A stretch of 64,000 bases of DNA from Cordilura impudica (taxonomy: Eukaryota; Arthropoda; Insecta; Diptera; Scathophagidae), in the NCBI GenBank assembly GCA_963682025.1, contig OY821518.1, positions 306,193,429 to 306,257,428 of the forward strand, written 5' to 3'. Each line of letters opens with the position of its first letter. The stretch's first letter is position 1. A program made the position numbers and the translations under genes. A model generated the notes under the pieces. That model ran no database searches and was not told where the DNA came from. It saw only the letters and a program-made list of their open reading frames with translations. Shown piece after piece: positions 45,573 to 57,799 of the stretch.

Positions 45573-45734
45573 TGTTGATTTAAATGTTGCAATTAAATAG
45601 TTTATACTGTTACTACTTGTTTGTTGTGTATTTTAAATGCTTTTTATAAATAACAAAACAACATGAAGTTTTGTTTCTTAAAATTATTTTTCACTTCAAT
45701 AAATAACTGCAAACTATAAACATCTAATTTCAAC

Positions 45735-45750
45735 TGGTTATGGGCCCAGG
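45735..45750 (+). promoter_or_regulatory. Primer binding site of the copia-like element
   Basis: GGTTATGGGCCCAG is the signature of copia elements that prime on an internal fragment of initiator Met tRNA. It fixes the 3' end of the presumed LTR at about 45735. Confidence 0.75.
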
Positions 45751-45779
45751 ACACTCATGCAATGGATTTTATAAGGAAA

Positions 45780-45930
45780 AATTTTATTTCAAGTCGCCTA
45801 GGAAGAATTTTATTTGATTTATTTAAAGACGCCAAGGAAGCATTTATTTCAAGTCGCTAGGAAGAATAAGATTTTGAAAGAAAATTTTCAAGTCCCAAAA
45901 GAAAAATTTATTTCAAGACGCCAGGGCAGT
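45780..45930 (+). repeat. Leader repeats in the copia-like element
   Basis: Four imperfect copies of a TTTATTTCAAGTCGCCAAGGAAG-type motif of 35-60 bp spacing between the primer site and the gag start. Function unknown. Confidence 0.55.
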
Positions 45931-45982
45931 ATTGACACAAAGTAAGGATATTTATAATATTGTAAGTATACATTCATTAAAA

Positions 45983-48447
45983 ATGGAAGAATTCAAGATT
46001 GAAAAATTGCACGGAACTGTGAATTGGAGTTCATGGAAGTTTCAGATGTGCATAATTTTAAAGTCAATGGATCTGTTTAATATAATTGATGGCACAAATA
46101 AGAAACCGGTTATCCAGAATGAGGGTGGAGATGCAAATAATGCTCGTTTTATCCAGAACCTCCACGCTTGGGAGAAATCAAATATAAAGGCCCAACGAAT
46201 TATAATTTCATCTGTGGATAATACAATTATAAAATATTTAATGTGTTGCAAAGAAGCTTTCGAAATGTGGAATAAATTGATCACAATTCATGAAATGCAG
46301 TCTGAAGTAAGTGTTCATTTATTACAACAACAATTTTATGAAATTCAGAAGAATTCAGGAGATTCAATTGAAATGCATATTGCAAAGATTGAAGAATTTG
46401 CTGAAAAATTAAGAAACCTGGGTGAGCCTTTATCCGAAAAAATGGTTATCACAAAAATTCTTATGACGTTACCATCAACGTATAATCACTTTGTTACTGC
46501 TTGGGAGTGATTTGGCGAAAATAAAAGAAATTTAAATAATTTAACGAATCGATTAATATTGGAACAAACCCGATTGAATCGTGATAATGTGGAATCAAAA
46601 GCTTTTGCAACTAAAAAACAAAATTATTCTAAAGGAAGCAAGAAACCTGGTAAATGCTTTAAATGTAATCAAGAGGGTCACTGGAAAAAGGATTGCCCAC
46701 TATTGAAGATAAGTTTTAATAAAAAACCAACGACATTTAAATCAAATGCATTTATGAGTGATAGTCATTATGTTATTAGTCCAGATGAAAAATGGATCGT
46801 TGATTCTGGTGCATCTGAACACATGACTTCACATCGGGAATGGTTTACAACTTTTAAAAATTTTCAAGAACCTTCGAAAATTAAAATTGGCGATGGTTCT
46901 ATTTTGAATGCAATAGGAGAGGGAAATTTAGATGTATTAATGAAAACTGACGAAGGATGGAAACATAAATTTTTACAAAATGTTTTATTTGTTCCTAACA
47001 TTAAAGTAAATTTGTTTTCGGCAATAACAGCTATGGACAAAGGTTATCAAATGCAATCAGATAAAGAAATTTGTCAGTTTACTCGTAATGGTAAGATTGA
47101 GGCTGTAGGGTGCCGTAGAGGTAATTTATTTGAAATGGAGATGAAAATTTTAAAGAAACAAGATACTAATTTTATTGCAAATTCCAATAATGAGTCGATT
47201 GAGTTATGGCATCAAAGATTAGTACATCAAAACATAAAACATGTGAAAGAAATTTTACAAATTAATAATATAAATTACAAGAAAGATGTTGATATGGTAA
47301 ATATATGTGAAGGATGCTGCTTAGGAAAACAACATCGCTTGCCTTTTACTTCATCTACAAACAGAGCGAAAATTGCGGGTGAATTAATTCATGCCGATAT
47401 TTGTGGCCCCATGGAACAGTTATCTTTAAGTGGTTCTAAATACTTTTTGCTATTAAAAGATGATTTTTCACATTTTAAATGGGTGTATTTTTAACAGCAG
47501 AAGAACGATGTTTTTGAAAATATTAAAGATTTTATAAATATGTTGAAGAATCAAAACATAAAAATAAGGACATTTAGATCTGATAATGGACGTGAGTTTA
47601 TAAATAAGGATATTGAGCTAATATTTAAAAATAATGGAATACAACACCAAAAATCAGTTATATATACACCTGAACAAAATGGAGCTGCTGAACGAGAAAT
47701 ACGTACCATAGTAGAATTGGCAAGAAGCTTGATAAATGCAAAAGGAATGAGTAAAGTGTTATGGGCAGAAGCAGTTCATCATGTTGTTTATGTTCTAAAT
47801 AGAACAGGAACTAGTTCAGTTAAAAATAAATCGCCTTATGAATTGTGGTTTAACAAAATAGCAAATATACAACATTTAAAAGTATTTGGTACTGAAGTTT
47901 TTTCACATGTTCCTAAGCAAATCAGAAAGAAGTGGGATGCAAAGAGCAGAAAAGGAGTTTTTGTTGGCTTTGATATTAATGTAAAAGGGCATCGAATATA
48001 TTTTAGAAATGAAAATAAAATTGAAATATACAGAGACGTAATATTTTGTGATGAACTTCAAGTAAAAAATAAAAATGTTAATAAAGAGCGTTATACTTTA
48101 AAATTATTTTTTGAAAATAATGAAATAAATTCTAACCAACATACTGACAATCAAAACATTGAATTAAATGAAGGAGACATTGCAGATCAGACTGAGTTAA
48201 ATATTGAACAAGTTAATGCGAATGACAACCAATATGATAAAGTAACTGATCAAAATGCTTTAGGTTTATCATTAGAAACTAGTTCTTTGGATATTGCTAG
48301 AGAAGAGCCTTTATCTGAAACACAACTTCAATGTAGTGATCATACAAGAGCTGAAAAAACAATATATAATTTAAGACCAAACCCAAAACAAAAAATTATG
48401 TTTGATGATTTATTTTTATCTGTTATGGAAGAGGAAGAGCCTAAAAC
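45983..48447 (+). pseudogene. Copia-like Gag-Pol (Gag to integrase) with two nonsense codons
   Basis: Start at ATG 45983 (MEEFKIEKLHGTVNWSSWKF). Gag is followed by a zinc knuckle (CFKCNQEGHWKKDC, about 46655), protease (WIVDSGASEHMTS), the pre-integrase block (ELWHQRLVHQNIKH, with CEGCCLGK) and integrase with D (HADICGP), D (FRSDNGREF) and E (NGAAEREIR). In-frame TGA at 46508-46510 and TAA at 47492-47494 interrupt an otherwise single frame. Both are single-base changes, so decay was by point mutation. Residues up to the acidic linker SVMEEEEPKT are normal; then the inversion follows. Catalytic integrase residues are intact. Confidence 0.88.
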
Positions 48448-48671
48448 CCGCGAGCCACTAATCGTGCTTTATACCGTTCAATAGAACCATTTGAATTTGA
48501 TTTTATTTTATATAACCATCTACAATCAATAAGTTTTCTCCCTTTTGGAAAATCACATAGAATCCAAGTTTTATTTTTAATAAGTGAACTATATTCTTCA
48601 TCTATAGCTTCTTTCCATTTATTTGCATTGTTAGATTTCATAGCTTCTTCATAGGTTTTAGGCTCTTCCTC
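48448..48671 (-). pseudogene. Inverted start of the copia reverse transcriptase domain
   Basis: On the minus strand: EEPKTYEEAMKSNNANKWKE, then WILCDFPKGRKLIDCRWLYK and ERYKARLVARGF, the standard first blocks of copia RT. The segment overlaps the upstream frame by a shared GAGGAAGAGCCTAAAAC, which occurs at 48431-48447 on the plus strand and as its complement at 48655-48671. The segment thus sits as an inverted, partly duplicated continuation of the same element. Confidence 0.85.
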
Positions 48672-49747
48672 TCCATGTAAACCTTGTAATCAAACTGCAG
48701 GTCGCAAATATGAATATATTTCTATGAAATTTGGTATATAGGCCATGGGATGAACTCTATTGAAATTGGTGAGAATCGGTCCATGTTCAGACCTAGCCCC
48801 CATACAAATTACCCATATGAAATCGACATAAATTGCCATAAGATCCAAATTGTCATATAGATCTTACTCAAATTGGGTTTGTATGAGTTCATTACATCTG
48901 TTTAGAGATGCCCCAACTTCATGCAAATTTGCCGTCACTGTTTTCACCCATCACTAATCTGAAAGATAATTGCTCTCTTTTTTTATCATGTTTGTTCACT
49001 TACGTTTTTTTATAGCTAATAACTCTCTTTGTTTTGTCGATAGCTTATTAAACATTGTACATATTTAATTTAACACACTCTAGTTAAAACCTTTGAACAA
49101 CCAACAATATAAAACCTTGGCCAGTGAACAGTGACATTAAATAAAATAAAAAACCAAAAACATTTATAGAGAAACAAAAACATTTGAAAACAAAATTAAA
49201 GTTTAAACAAATATTAAAAGTGACAATTTTAACATAACATAGACTTAAAAACTAAGAACACAAAATAAAAATTGAAATAAATAACAAAAATTTTAGAAGT
49301 TTACAAAATAATACAAAGTGAACCGTGTTTTTATTTAAGAGTTTCTTTTCGACCCTTAAACAACATCCATTAATGACTAGTCCAAAAATGATCCCTTTGA
49401 CCCCACACAGAGCTGCTTCCCAATCTTCACTTAAATCTATTAAAAAACAAAAATATTGCACTGATTCTTGTCAAATTTTGTTTGTATATATTTTTGCAAA
49501 ATACAAGAGACTTTACCAAACATGATCAGGATCGGTCCATTTTTGGACCTAGTCCCTATATAGATATAGCATCCGATATGAACTTTTTCATATCTGGAGC
49601 CAAAAAAATTAATAAAAAATCCCACTCAAATTTGGTTTTTGCTTATTTTCTATGTCCAGTTAGTTGGGCCTAAGAGATAGGGTTTCTAAACGCATGGTAT
49701 AGGGTATCGTATAGTCGGTCTAGACCGACTATAAATTTCTTACTTGT
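48672..49747 (-). mobile_element. PAL repeat, copy G (truncated, split by a solo LTR)
   Basis: The segment 48672-48898 begins inside the repeat (CCATGTAAACCTTGTAATCA) at the copia junction. The second segment 49363-49747 continues in register and ends with the perfect palindrome and TTTCTTACTTG. The outer portion of the repeat has been lost at the junction. Confidence 0.82.
48899..49362. mobile_element. Solo LTR, 464 bp, with target duplication ACATC
   Basis: It begins TGTTTAGAGATG and ends CCCTTAAACA, with TGTTTA...TAAACA as terminal inverted repeats. ACATC flanks both sides (48894-48898 and 49363-49367). No internal region remains, so it is the product of LTR-LTR recombination. A TATA-like CAATATAAAACC lies at about 49105. 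The family (gypsy or BEL) cannot be told from the LTR alone, and it matches neither gypsy LTR in this window. Confidence 0.85.
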
Positions 49748-49763
49748 TTATTTTATTTTATTA

Positions 49764-50396
49764 GCTCTGTTCGTTTAAATCGAAATTAAAGAGAGTAAAA
49801 AAAATTAGTTCTCAAAAACATAAATATCCAAAATAGTAAACGAACAGCAATTTGTAAGAATTTGCAAGTTCATAGAAACAGCATTGAAAGTGAAGAAGTG
49901 AAATTCTAAATTAAAAAAAGAAATAAAAAATATTCAGTGAAACTAATATGATTACCTATTGCTTTTGAAAATGAACATTTATTATGAAATAAATTGGCAG
50001 ATCACAGCTATTTTTTGACAGCAACCAGTTTTATGTTACCTAATTTAAATTAAAATTAATCAAACCTGGTTATGTGAATATTTCTATCGTTAATTTCCTC
50101 AGAATTATTATTTAACATTTTTGCACAACAATAGAATTGTATTATTTTGCTTTATTTACGACAAAACTCAATCATATGTTTTTCAAACATACATATGTAT
50201 GTTGTTCTTGATTGCTAATTCTTACTGGCAAAAATATATCCAGTAAAAACTAGCAAGTTTTCAAAAAATGAACTGTCACTTTTTACGCTCTCATTTGTTC
50301 TATTTTACTGGGTTTTTGAAGTAAACGAACAAGATCCAGTAAATTTTGTGATAATATGTACAAATTATTACAAATTATCAGGTAAACGAACAGAGC
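49764..50396. mobile_element. MITE with TIRs and TA target duplication
   Basis: GCTCTGTTCGTTTA at the left is exactly complementary to TAAACGAACAGAGC at the right. TA flanks both ends (49762-49763 and 50397-50398). The inside also has AGTAAACGAAC and GTAAACGAAC copies. No coding capacity. TA duplications suggest a non-autonomous Tc1/mariner relative. Confidence 0.75.
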
Positions 50397-51241
50397 TATT
50401 AACATTTAACCTTGGTATATCGAGTTTTTCAGATTAATCAAGGACACTAAACTGGTGCGTTAAACCGGTATACATATGTACTACAGTATATAAGACATAC
50501 ATATTTATGTAAATTTTTATTATTTTAAATGTAAGTTTTATTAATTAATTTTTACATATAGAAACGTTTATTATTTGCTTAGCTTGTATATGTATATCAG
50601 TGAAGCAAAATCATCCGATTACGATCTAAATTATGAAGGACCAAATCTTGTTAAGATTCCGAATTCATGTTTTTAATTGTACTTCGATTTATGATCAACA
50701 TTTGTGTTTATTATTGTTGTTTTTGCAACATTGACAGTTATAATTCAATTAAAAAAGTCTAAAATTTTGTATGTATGCTGTTTCGTTGATCGGCTTAATT
50801 ATTTGAGTATGAACATAAGGGAAATGAGACGATACACTTCTTTATCATATTAATGATCGTTTTATTGTTGCTGTTTTACTGTAGCTATTTAAAGCAGTTA
50901 TTCACATTTTTAAATTAATTTGATTTTAAAAATAAATTTTACATGCAATGCGGAAATTGTGTAATTGGAAGAAAGTTATTTTTTAACATAACATCGTTAA
51001 GAACGAAAAGACAAAATAATAAAAATATTATTATAAAAAATCTTTAAGAAGGAATAACATAAAATCCACAACATTACCAGACTTTGATGTTGAAGCGTAA
51101 AATTTACTTTTTATTTCTGAAAGAGATTAAACAAAAAAAAAAAACAAAAAATGAACTACGATTAATATTCATAATAATAATCATTGAAAACAAAACTTTA
51201 CTCAGCAAAAAGAGTTTACAGAACATTAATGAATTCAACCC
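50397..51241. other. AT-rich DNA downstream of GckIII
   Basis: Probably GckIII 3' UTR and spacer. No other coding signal was seen. Confidence 0.4.
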
Positions 51242-53802
51242 TCACATTTGACTGAGGGCAAAAAAGATTTCATTTGTTTAAGCAAACAAACCATATTGGT
51301 TACTTTTTGTTCAATAAAAAAAAAAAAATATTCGTGTGCCTTACCTAATTGCTCTATCCATAATATTATTAATACGTGTTTCCGAGTATCCTGGTACGAG
51401 TTTGTGTATGACTTCTTTAAGAAATAGATCACTTACACCAGGACGACTGCGTTCAGCAAGTTCAAATACCGATTTTAAATCGGCTATGTCCAAAACGTTC
51501 ATATTTTTACTGGAATTACTACTATATTTACGTTGAATCTGATAAGGAAAAGAACATTTTAAAATGGTTCTTTTAAGTCTTTGGAGTGTGTGATATTCAA
51601 CTTACATCAGAGAGTACAGGGAATAGAAAATTGTTAAGACAGAGGCTATTTGTTTGTGTGATACGACTGGCAACATTACCGCCACCACCACCAACACTCG
51701 CATTACTGCCAACGTTTTTATGATTAGCATTAGACGATGTTGGTGAAAGAGCAGATGCTGTTAGGGACTCGTGCTTTATGAACTCATTAGCCACATGTGA
51801 ATTGCCATTGAATACGTTGCCCATACTGCTGCTGGAAGCCAACATATGACTACCTCCAGAAGAGGTCACTGCAACTGAAGAATGTGAAGCTGCCATGGTA
51901 CTGCGCCGCAAAGATCTTTCATCGTCCTCTTTAGCATGATCCAACAATTGTAACTGAGAGTGATAATATATAAATAAAGGCAGTGATAACCAAATTCAAT
52001 GATACACATTAAAAGTCTAAATTTGATTATTTTTTACAACAATTATAATGTTAACAATAATACATTCTTACCGAAGAACGTCTTTCAATTTCTGCATCCA
52101 AAGATGTCGTACGTGTCGGTCTTAAATTAACTTTCGGTTGCTCTTTATATATCGGACTTAATGAGGAGTTACCACTACTAGAGCCACCCCCCAATCCACT
52201 CAATTTTGTTGAACTTTCTATATTAGATGTCGACAATACTTGCGAGTGCATATCATGGTGCTGTTGTTGTTGTTGGTGATTTTGTTGTTGGGAGGAGGGT
52301 GTTAACTGGTGTGTATGCTGTTGCTGATGATGATGATTAGATTCACGAGTACCGGCTGCGGCGGAAGCCACATTTGAAGATGAAACATTTGTGACAGATG
52401 ATGCCAACACCGTTGTTGTGGAAGATGATGGTGTGGACGAGGAAGATGGCGATGATGCGGAGCTTGTTGTAAGGCCGTCACGTTTCTGTGACGTCATTGA
52501 CGAGCTGCTTATATTAGTAGAGCTGCTGCTTTGCTGATGTTTGTTGATTTGGTGTGTCACAGGTGTTAAAGTATCAACACTTTGGGTAAGTATGTCCATT
52601 TTAAGTTCATGCTCTTCGAGCCTATTAAAATGATTTGAACTCATTTTATGCGAATCACTATTTACATGGAAACCCTTGACTGTCATAATCCAAGGTTCAT
52701 CGGTATTGCATCCAGGCTTGGAGTCATCGCTAAAAACCAAAACAGAATATCGTAATCATACTTAAACTGCAAGTTCAATCTACTTACGAATCAGAATTCT
52801 CAGATTCCGTTTCACTTTCATCACCTTTCTGCAGTTTCCATTTTTTATAACGATCAATCAAATCAATAAGGTACGAATTTTTTTTAGCTTTTTTAATGAA
52901 AGGATACTTAAGTAATTCTTTAGCTGTAGGGCGCTGCACGAAATAAAATAACACATCTATATCATGTTCAAAATTTGTTCATGGAAAACTTACATTCTCG
53001 GGATCCTTATTAAGGCACGCTTCAACAAAATCTTTAAAGGATTTTGTATAGTTTCCCGTCAATTGTGGCGGATTATTTTTGGGTATAAGAAATAAGACAC
53101 GCATTGGATGTAGTTCGGAGTTGGGCGGCTCTCCCTTGGCCAATTCAATGGCTGTAATACCTAGCGACCAAATGTCGGCCTTGGAATCATACATAGACTG
53201 TTTGATTACTTCCGGGGCCATCCAAAATGGCGTACCCACAAACGTATTACGTTTCGATGTGGTGTTTGTCAATTGCCCGGCCACACCAAAATCAGCCAAT
53301 TTTACATCACCCATTTCGCTGAGCAATACATTGGCCGCTTTGATATCACGATGGAGTTTTCTCTCTGAATGTAGATAGTCTAGACCCTTGAGGACTTCGC
53401 GCAGTATAATAGCTATATGCATTTCCTCGAAAGAACCAGCTTTCATTAGATCCAGTGCTGAGCCTCCTCCCAAATACTCCATAATAATCCATAGTTTGGT
53501 ACCTTTGAGAAAGGAACCATAGTATTTGGTGACAAACGGCGAATCACACTGCGACAACACCATAATCTCCTGTTGAATATCTTCGATTTCATCTTCAGCC
53601 TCTTCCAAGTCAATAATCTTTATGGCCACTACCTAGGAGAGTTAAATCATTAGATATCAAGTGAAATAATTTACACAATCTCTTATATTCTTACCTGTTG
53701 CGTGCGATTGTCAATGCCTTTAAAAACTTCACCAAATGATCCTTTACCAATTCGTTCTTGTTTTGTGAAGATAAGCTCCGGATCAACTTTTTGCTGCGCC
53801 AT
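51242..53802 (-). CDS. GckIII: Germinal centre kinase III (MST3/MST4/STK25 family), seven exons
   Basis: Cytosolic Ser/Thr kinase of the STE20 group, known to partner CCM3/PDCD10. Coding exons, minus strand: 53695-53802, 52994-53632, 52788-52933, 52072-52729, 51606-51953, 51345-51538 and a short last exon, best guess 51242-51251 (acceptor TTTTTTGCCCTCAG). Phases join to 700 residues. Introns are GT-AG, mostly 61-600 nt. N-terminal kinase domain: GKGSFGEVF (19-27), VAIK Lys41, HRD 130-132, DFG 150-152, activation Thr166 in [14 protein letters not shown]. Then [20 protein letters not shown], a long Ser/His/Gln-rich linker, and a C-terminal helical block ([20 protein letters not shown]) resembling the CCM3-binding segment. 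An alternative last exon at 51104-51116 also gives a stop. Intact. Confidence 0.93.
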
Positions 53803-54806
53803 ATATGCAAAATAACGAACAAATCAGTTAAAAAGAGAATCAAAAGTTTTATTCAAATATAAACTATATAAACACTACTGAAACCACTCGGCTTTACGTC
53901 AACTACTCGAATCGGGGTAGACCTGACCAAACAACCGAGATCAAAGAGGATGGGAGTGGCTTCAAAGTTGAAACTCTTTTTTACGAATAACTCCAAATAA
54001 ACTCTTCTGACAGATGTATATACATATATCATTAGATAGCTATTAAAGTTTTTCTATTTTTAAAACGATTTTTTTTTTTTTTTGGAAAAACCTAATTATA
54101 TCAATATTCGACTTTTATACAGAATGACACTGTGTTTTTTACAGATATTTTTAAAGTGAACATAATTTATTTCTTTATTCATTTGGATATTTTATGTACT
54201 TCTATTTCTTTTATTATGTGCACAAGGTCATAATTTGCCTATTGGTCCTAAATGAATTAACTAATATGACGACATTTATTTTTTCAACTATTATTCTCAA
54301 AAAACAGTTTTAACTTTGGAGACACGCCTACCCGAATGTGGGTGTTTTTCAAAAGAAAAGAAACACCATTCAACTGAGTGCAGACACATTAGGCAACGGG
54401 ATAATTTTTTTCCATTTTACTCAGGCGCATCCAATTCGATCTCAACATAATGTTGGATATACTAGTATGTATATCCAATTTTATCAAAACACAAAAATGT
54501 GACTTTTAAAATGAATATTCCTATATTTGGTGAAAGCTCCACTACATGGCAACCCTAACGAAGAGTTCAATATGTGTTTGTTGGTAAGACGTTAATAATA
54601 AAAAAAAAGTTAAAATTTTAAGTTCACAAGAATGTAGTTGAAAAGCAAAAAAAATGCGATAAAGTAAAAAAAAAAAAAAACAAATAGTGATTGATGATCT
54701 CATTTTTCGCCGATGGTGGAGTGGAAGAGCTAGCAGTAGGAGCCGTTATCTTTGATACAAACATAAATTTCAAAAATTCTAAAATTTATGTTTTTTCTTA
54801 ACTTAC
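53803..54806. other. 5' region of GckIII
   Basis: Contains poly-T and AT-rich stretches. It is either upstream spacer or the first intron if the exon at 54807-54821 is used. No other coding signal. Confidence 0.4.
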
Positions 54807-54821
54807 CTCTGTCCACGACAT
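54807..54821 (-). CDS. Possible alternative first coding exon of GckIII (MSWTE)
   Basis: ATG TCG TGG ACA GAG is followed directly by GTAAGT (54801-54806). Its phase is 0. In GckIII exon 1 a CAG stands right after ATGGCG, so splicing to CAG|CAAAAAGTTG would give [14 protein letters not shown] in frame. Upstream of that CAG is a pyrimidine-rich stretch (CTCTTTTTAACTG) with no other AG. Suggestive only; it could belong to another gene. Confidence 0.3.
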
Positions 54822-56425
54822 AGTGGGCAGATGATAGAAGCGGTGGCAATCTTGCAAACTGCAGCAGAACTCGAATTTGTTTTTACTTCAATAGCAATAG
54901 GTTCCTTCCTATTCCGTAATACAAATTGCTTTGATAATAAAAACAAAGACAGTTATCCCTTAATTGATGGAATTATCCACTATGGCTACTTCCGTAAACA
55001 TATGCAGCAGAACTATAAACACACACACACAATACTATAAACGAAGAAATGATTTGAAGCAGTGGTGAAGGGAAAGAGTAATGTATGCACAATGATCGTG
55101 GAACCACCCCCCCCTTTTTTCAGTCAGTTACAGCAGGTCACCAACTAAATACACCGTCAACAGTTGTGTCTAAAAGGGAACGGTTTAACGCTCTCTGTAG
55201 TCGTTTCTTGTGCCACTTTTTGTTTTCGTTTACTGTTGTTTCGCAACTTGCTACATTCACATCGAAAACATACATATATATCTCCTTAATGCGTCCATAC
55301 AATACGTTTACAATTTGCTGACATCCAATCTTTGTACTGCTTCTGACCCAAAGGGCTTTTCCTAGTTTAATCGTTGTTTTTCCAACAACTTCCAAATAAT
55401 TGCCACACGCTAAAAATTTGAATTTGTAATATTTAAGTTTTTAAATGTTCGTGAACTAGTATGCTCTTCGCATATGAATTGGAATCAAATTTGGAATTCT
55501 TTTTCTAATCTGTGTCGAAAGACAGATCTTGTTTTACCACTTATTTTTCTATTTCATTAATTTCTTTTACTTGCTTTGTTTTCAATTTTACTGTTCTCTT
55601 TATATAATCTCTTTATAAGTAGTTGCTCTTAAAATGTGAGTTTTTTTTTTTTTTTGTTAATCAACTTTCTTTTCTAACGTTTCTAATTTGCAGTGGACGT
55701 TATAGAAATGTTTTTTACACTTCTTACAGTAAAATTTATATTTTTATGCTATGTTATATATTTATACTTCACAAATTATAAACAAAAAATTTTTTTAATA
55801 ATAGCAGTTATGTAAATAAGTCAAACAACTTTACAAATTATTCTTTTATGCTCTTCGATTCTTTACTAGCTTTTAATATGTCATTAGGTATATATTCGAC
55901 ATATAGAAGCTAAATGTTGTGAAATGGCAGCAAGTTGAATTGCAATATTTTAAATAATTGAATGCTGCCAAGTTCTAATCACATTATTGTGATTTATTTC
56001 ATGAAACAATTTTCATTAAAAAATTTCATGAAATTTGTTTTTTTTTACGGCGAACGGTGAAGAGAATCAAGGGGTAGAGAAAAAGTTTCACCATATTTTT
56101 TTTGTCACGAATCTTGTATTGGAAATTGCGAATTACACTCATTTTAAAATATATATTTGTTTCGTATATATTTTTTATTAGGGAATGAATAACTAAAGAA
56201 GATTTCCCGATAAAATGTCTAAAAAGTGTAAATTTAAATGTTTTTATATAGCAAATAAAAGATATTTGGAAAAGTTTCATGGAAAAATTTACGAAATCCG
56301 TTGTAAAAATACCATATCCTATGATGACCTTTCACATGTATTTGACAGAAACAAAATTTGACGTGTCAAAATTGTGCAAACTTAAAACTTATGACAAAAT
56401 CATGTCATCTGATAATACCTTTATA
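54822..56425. other. AT-rich DNA, no gene supported
   Basis: Several short frames exist, including a 69-codon ATG frame at 54831-55040 with no recognisable motif. A run of C (near 55106-55115) and poly-T are present. Confidence 0.4.
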
Positions 56426-56798
56426 ACACGGTGTTTCGACTAGCTATAATTCATAGCAATGTTCATGTTCAAGTCAGAGAAACAAAATGAGACAAAACGC
56501 GAAGAGGACAAATTATGTTTAGACATTTCACTTCCAAAATGTCTTTGAACCGTAAACAACGAGTTAAAAAATCTAAAAATACAAATTGAAGAAGAAAGAA
56601 ATAAAAGAAAAAGCATGAGATTTTGCGTGAATCCTTTTTTAGAAAATCGAATGAAACTTCAAATTAATGGCTAAGTTTTTTCCAGACTTTCTGTCAAGGC
56701 AAAAAGTTGGATTTTTTAGTCATGACATAAACATTAGCGGTCCCACTAGCCATTGACTTGAACATTGCTATGAATTATGGCTAGTCGAGACACCATGT
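56426..56798. mobile_element. Short TIR element carrying a dispersed repeat
   Basis: The left end ACACGGTGTTTCGACTAG continues CTATAATTCATAGCAATGTT. The right end is its inverse (AACATTGCTATGAATTATGG, then CTAGTCGAGACACCATGT), with few mismatches. Its centre (about 56640-56745) is the repeat also seen at 23325-23410. No coding capacity. Confidence 0.75.
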
Positions 56799-57799
56799 AA
56801 ATCGCGATATCCGGTTTAAATAAAATTTTGACTTAGCTTCACTTTTTTGCGCTTGATTATATTTTAGCAAAATACCCCTAAAACTTCTGCTTGCATGCAG
56901 AATTGCATGTGTTTCTTGTAAAATTACAGTTGATTTTATATTAAAAATTTTAAGATAAATTTTATAATGTCCGGGCCGGGGCTCGGACATTATGGAATAT
57001 TTCTTGCAATTTTCCCAATTCTCTCAACAAAATTTACATTTTGTTGACATTTTATCGGAAAATTTTCTTTATTTGTTCATTCCATACCAAAAAATATATA
57101 TACAAAACAAATACATATATATTTTAAAATGAGTGTAAAGATAAATTCCCAAAAAAATGATAAAAACCTGGAACCATGAAACTTTTATACCCCTCTTGCA
57201 TCTCAACCAGGGGAGACCCCCTCTCACCAACAGATATGTATGGTTCATGAATTTTTAGAAATTTTCATCATAAATCGTACTAAGTTGATCAACGAAACAA
57301 ACAACAAAAAATAGAAAACAAAGCATATCTAACCTTAAACACGGGGTTTTCTCATATCAATAATTGTCGGTCAGTAATATATGCTTAAATTGTATGATTG
57401 TTATAAACAATTTATCTGTATTTTTTGAAATATTCCGCAAATAATGATCATTTTAAACAATATGCCTTAAAGTGCAATTTATTTTTTCTGCAATACATTA
57501 CTTCTTTTTAACAAAAGTCACAATTCAAGTGAAAATTGTTAGAAAAAAAAAACAACCACAACAAAAATAGAGACTAAACCACAATACAATAAACTGCTCC
57601 TTGAGCAGTGTTCCAATTACGTAGTAAATGCGGAGGTTCTCCGCAAAAAGTTTAAAATAAAGAAAAGTGGAAGGACAATTGAAAATTCAGCCTCACGTAG
57701 TCGAAGCAACAGTCTACGACGTCAATCATCCTCCTGATCATGTGTTTAAGGAAAACTGTGGGTCAATACCTTGGAAACAAAATCGCCAGAATAAAGTTT
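56799..57799. other. AT-rich DNA, no gene seen
   Basis: A GC dyad GTCCGGGCCGGGGCTCGGAC at 56969-56988 is the only notable feature. Otherwise nothing supported. Confidence 0.4.

Larger units (their letters stand above)
45573..48671 (+). mobile_element. Broken copia-like LTR retrotransposon, 3' half lost
   Basis: A likely 5' LTR (about 45573-45735, starting TGTTGATTT, with TATAAATAAC) is followed directly by GGTTATGGGCCCAG, the copia-type primer site complementary to initiator Met tRNA. A leader of short repeats and a gag-pol frame follow. The frame stops being element-like at 48447, where the next segment (48448-48671) is the start of RT in inverted orientation. No RNase H, most of RT, or 3' LTR is present. 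The far junction is fused to PAL copy G. Non-functional. Confidence 0.85.

Noticed and set aside
53079..53378. 99-codon plus-strand frame opposite GckIII exon 2
   Set aside because: Antisense shadow of the kinase exon.
54831..55040. 69-codon ATG frame on the plus strand
   Set aside because: No motif, no neighbouring exon, and composition is unremarkable; it overlaps the possible GckIII upstream exon on the other strand.
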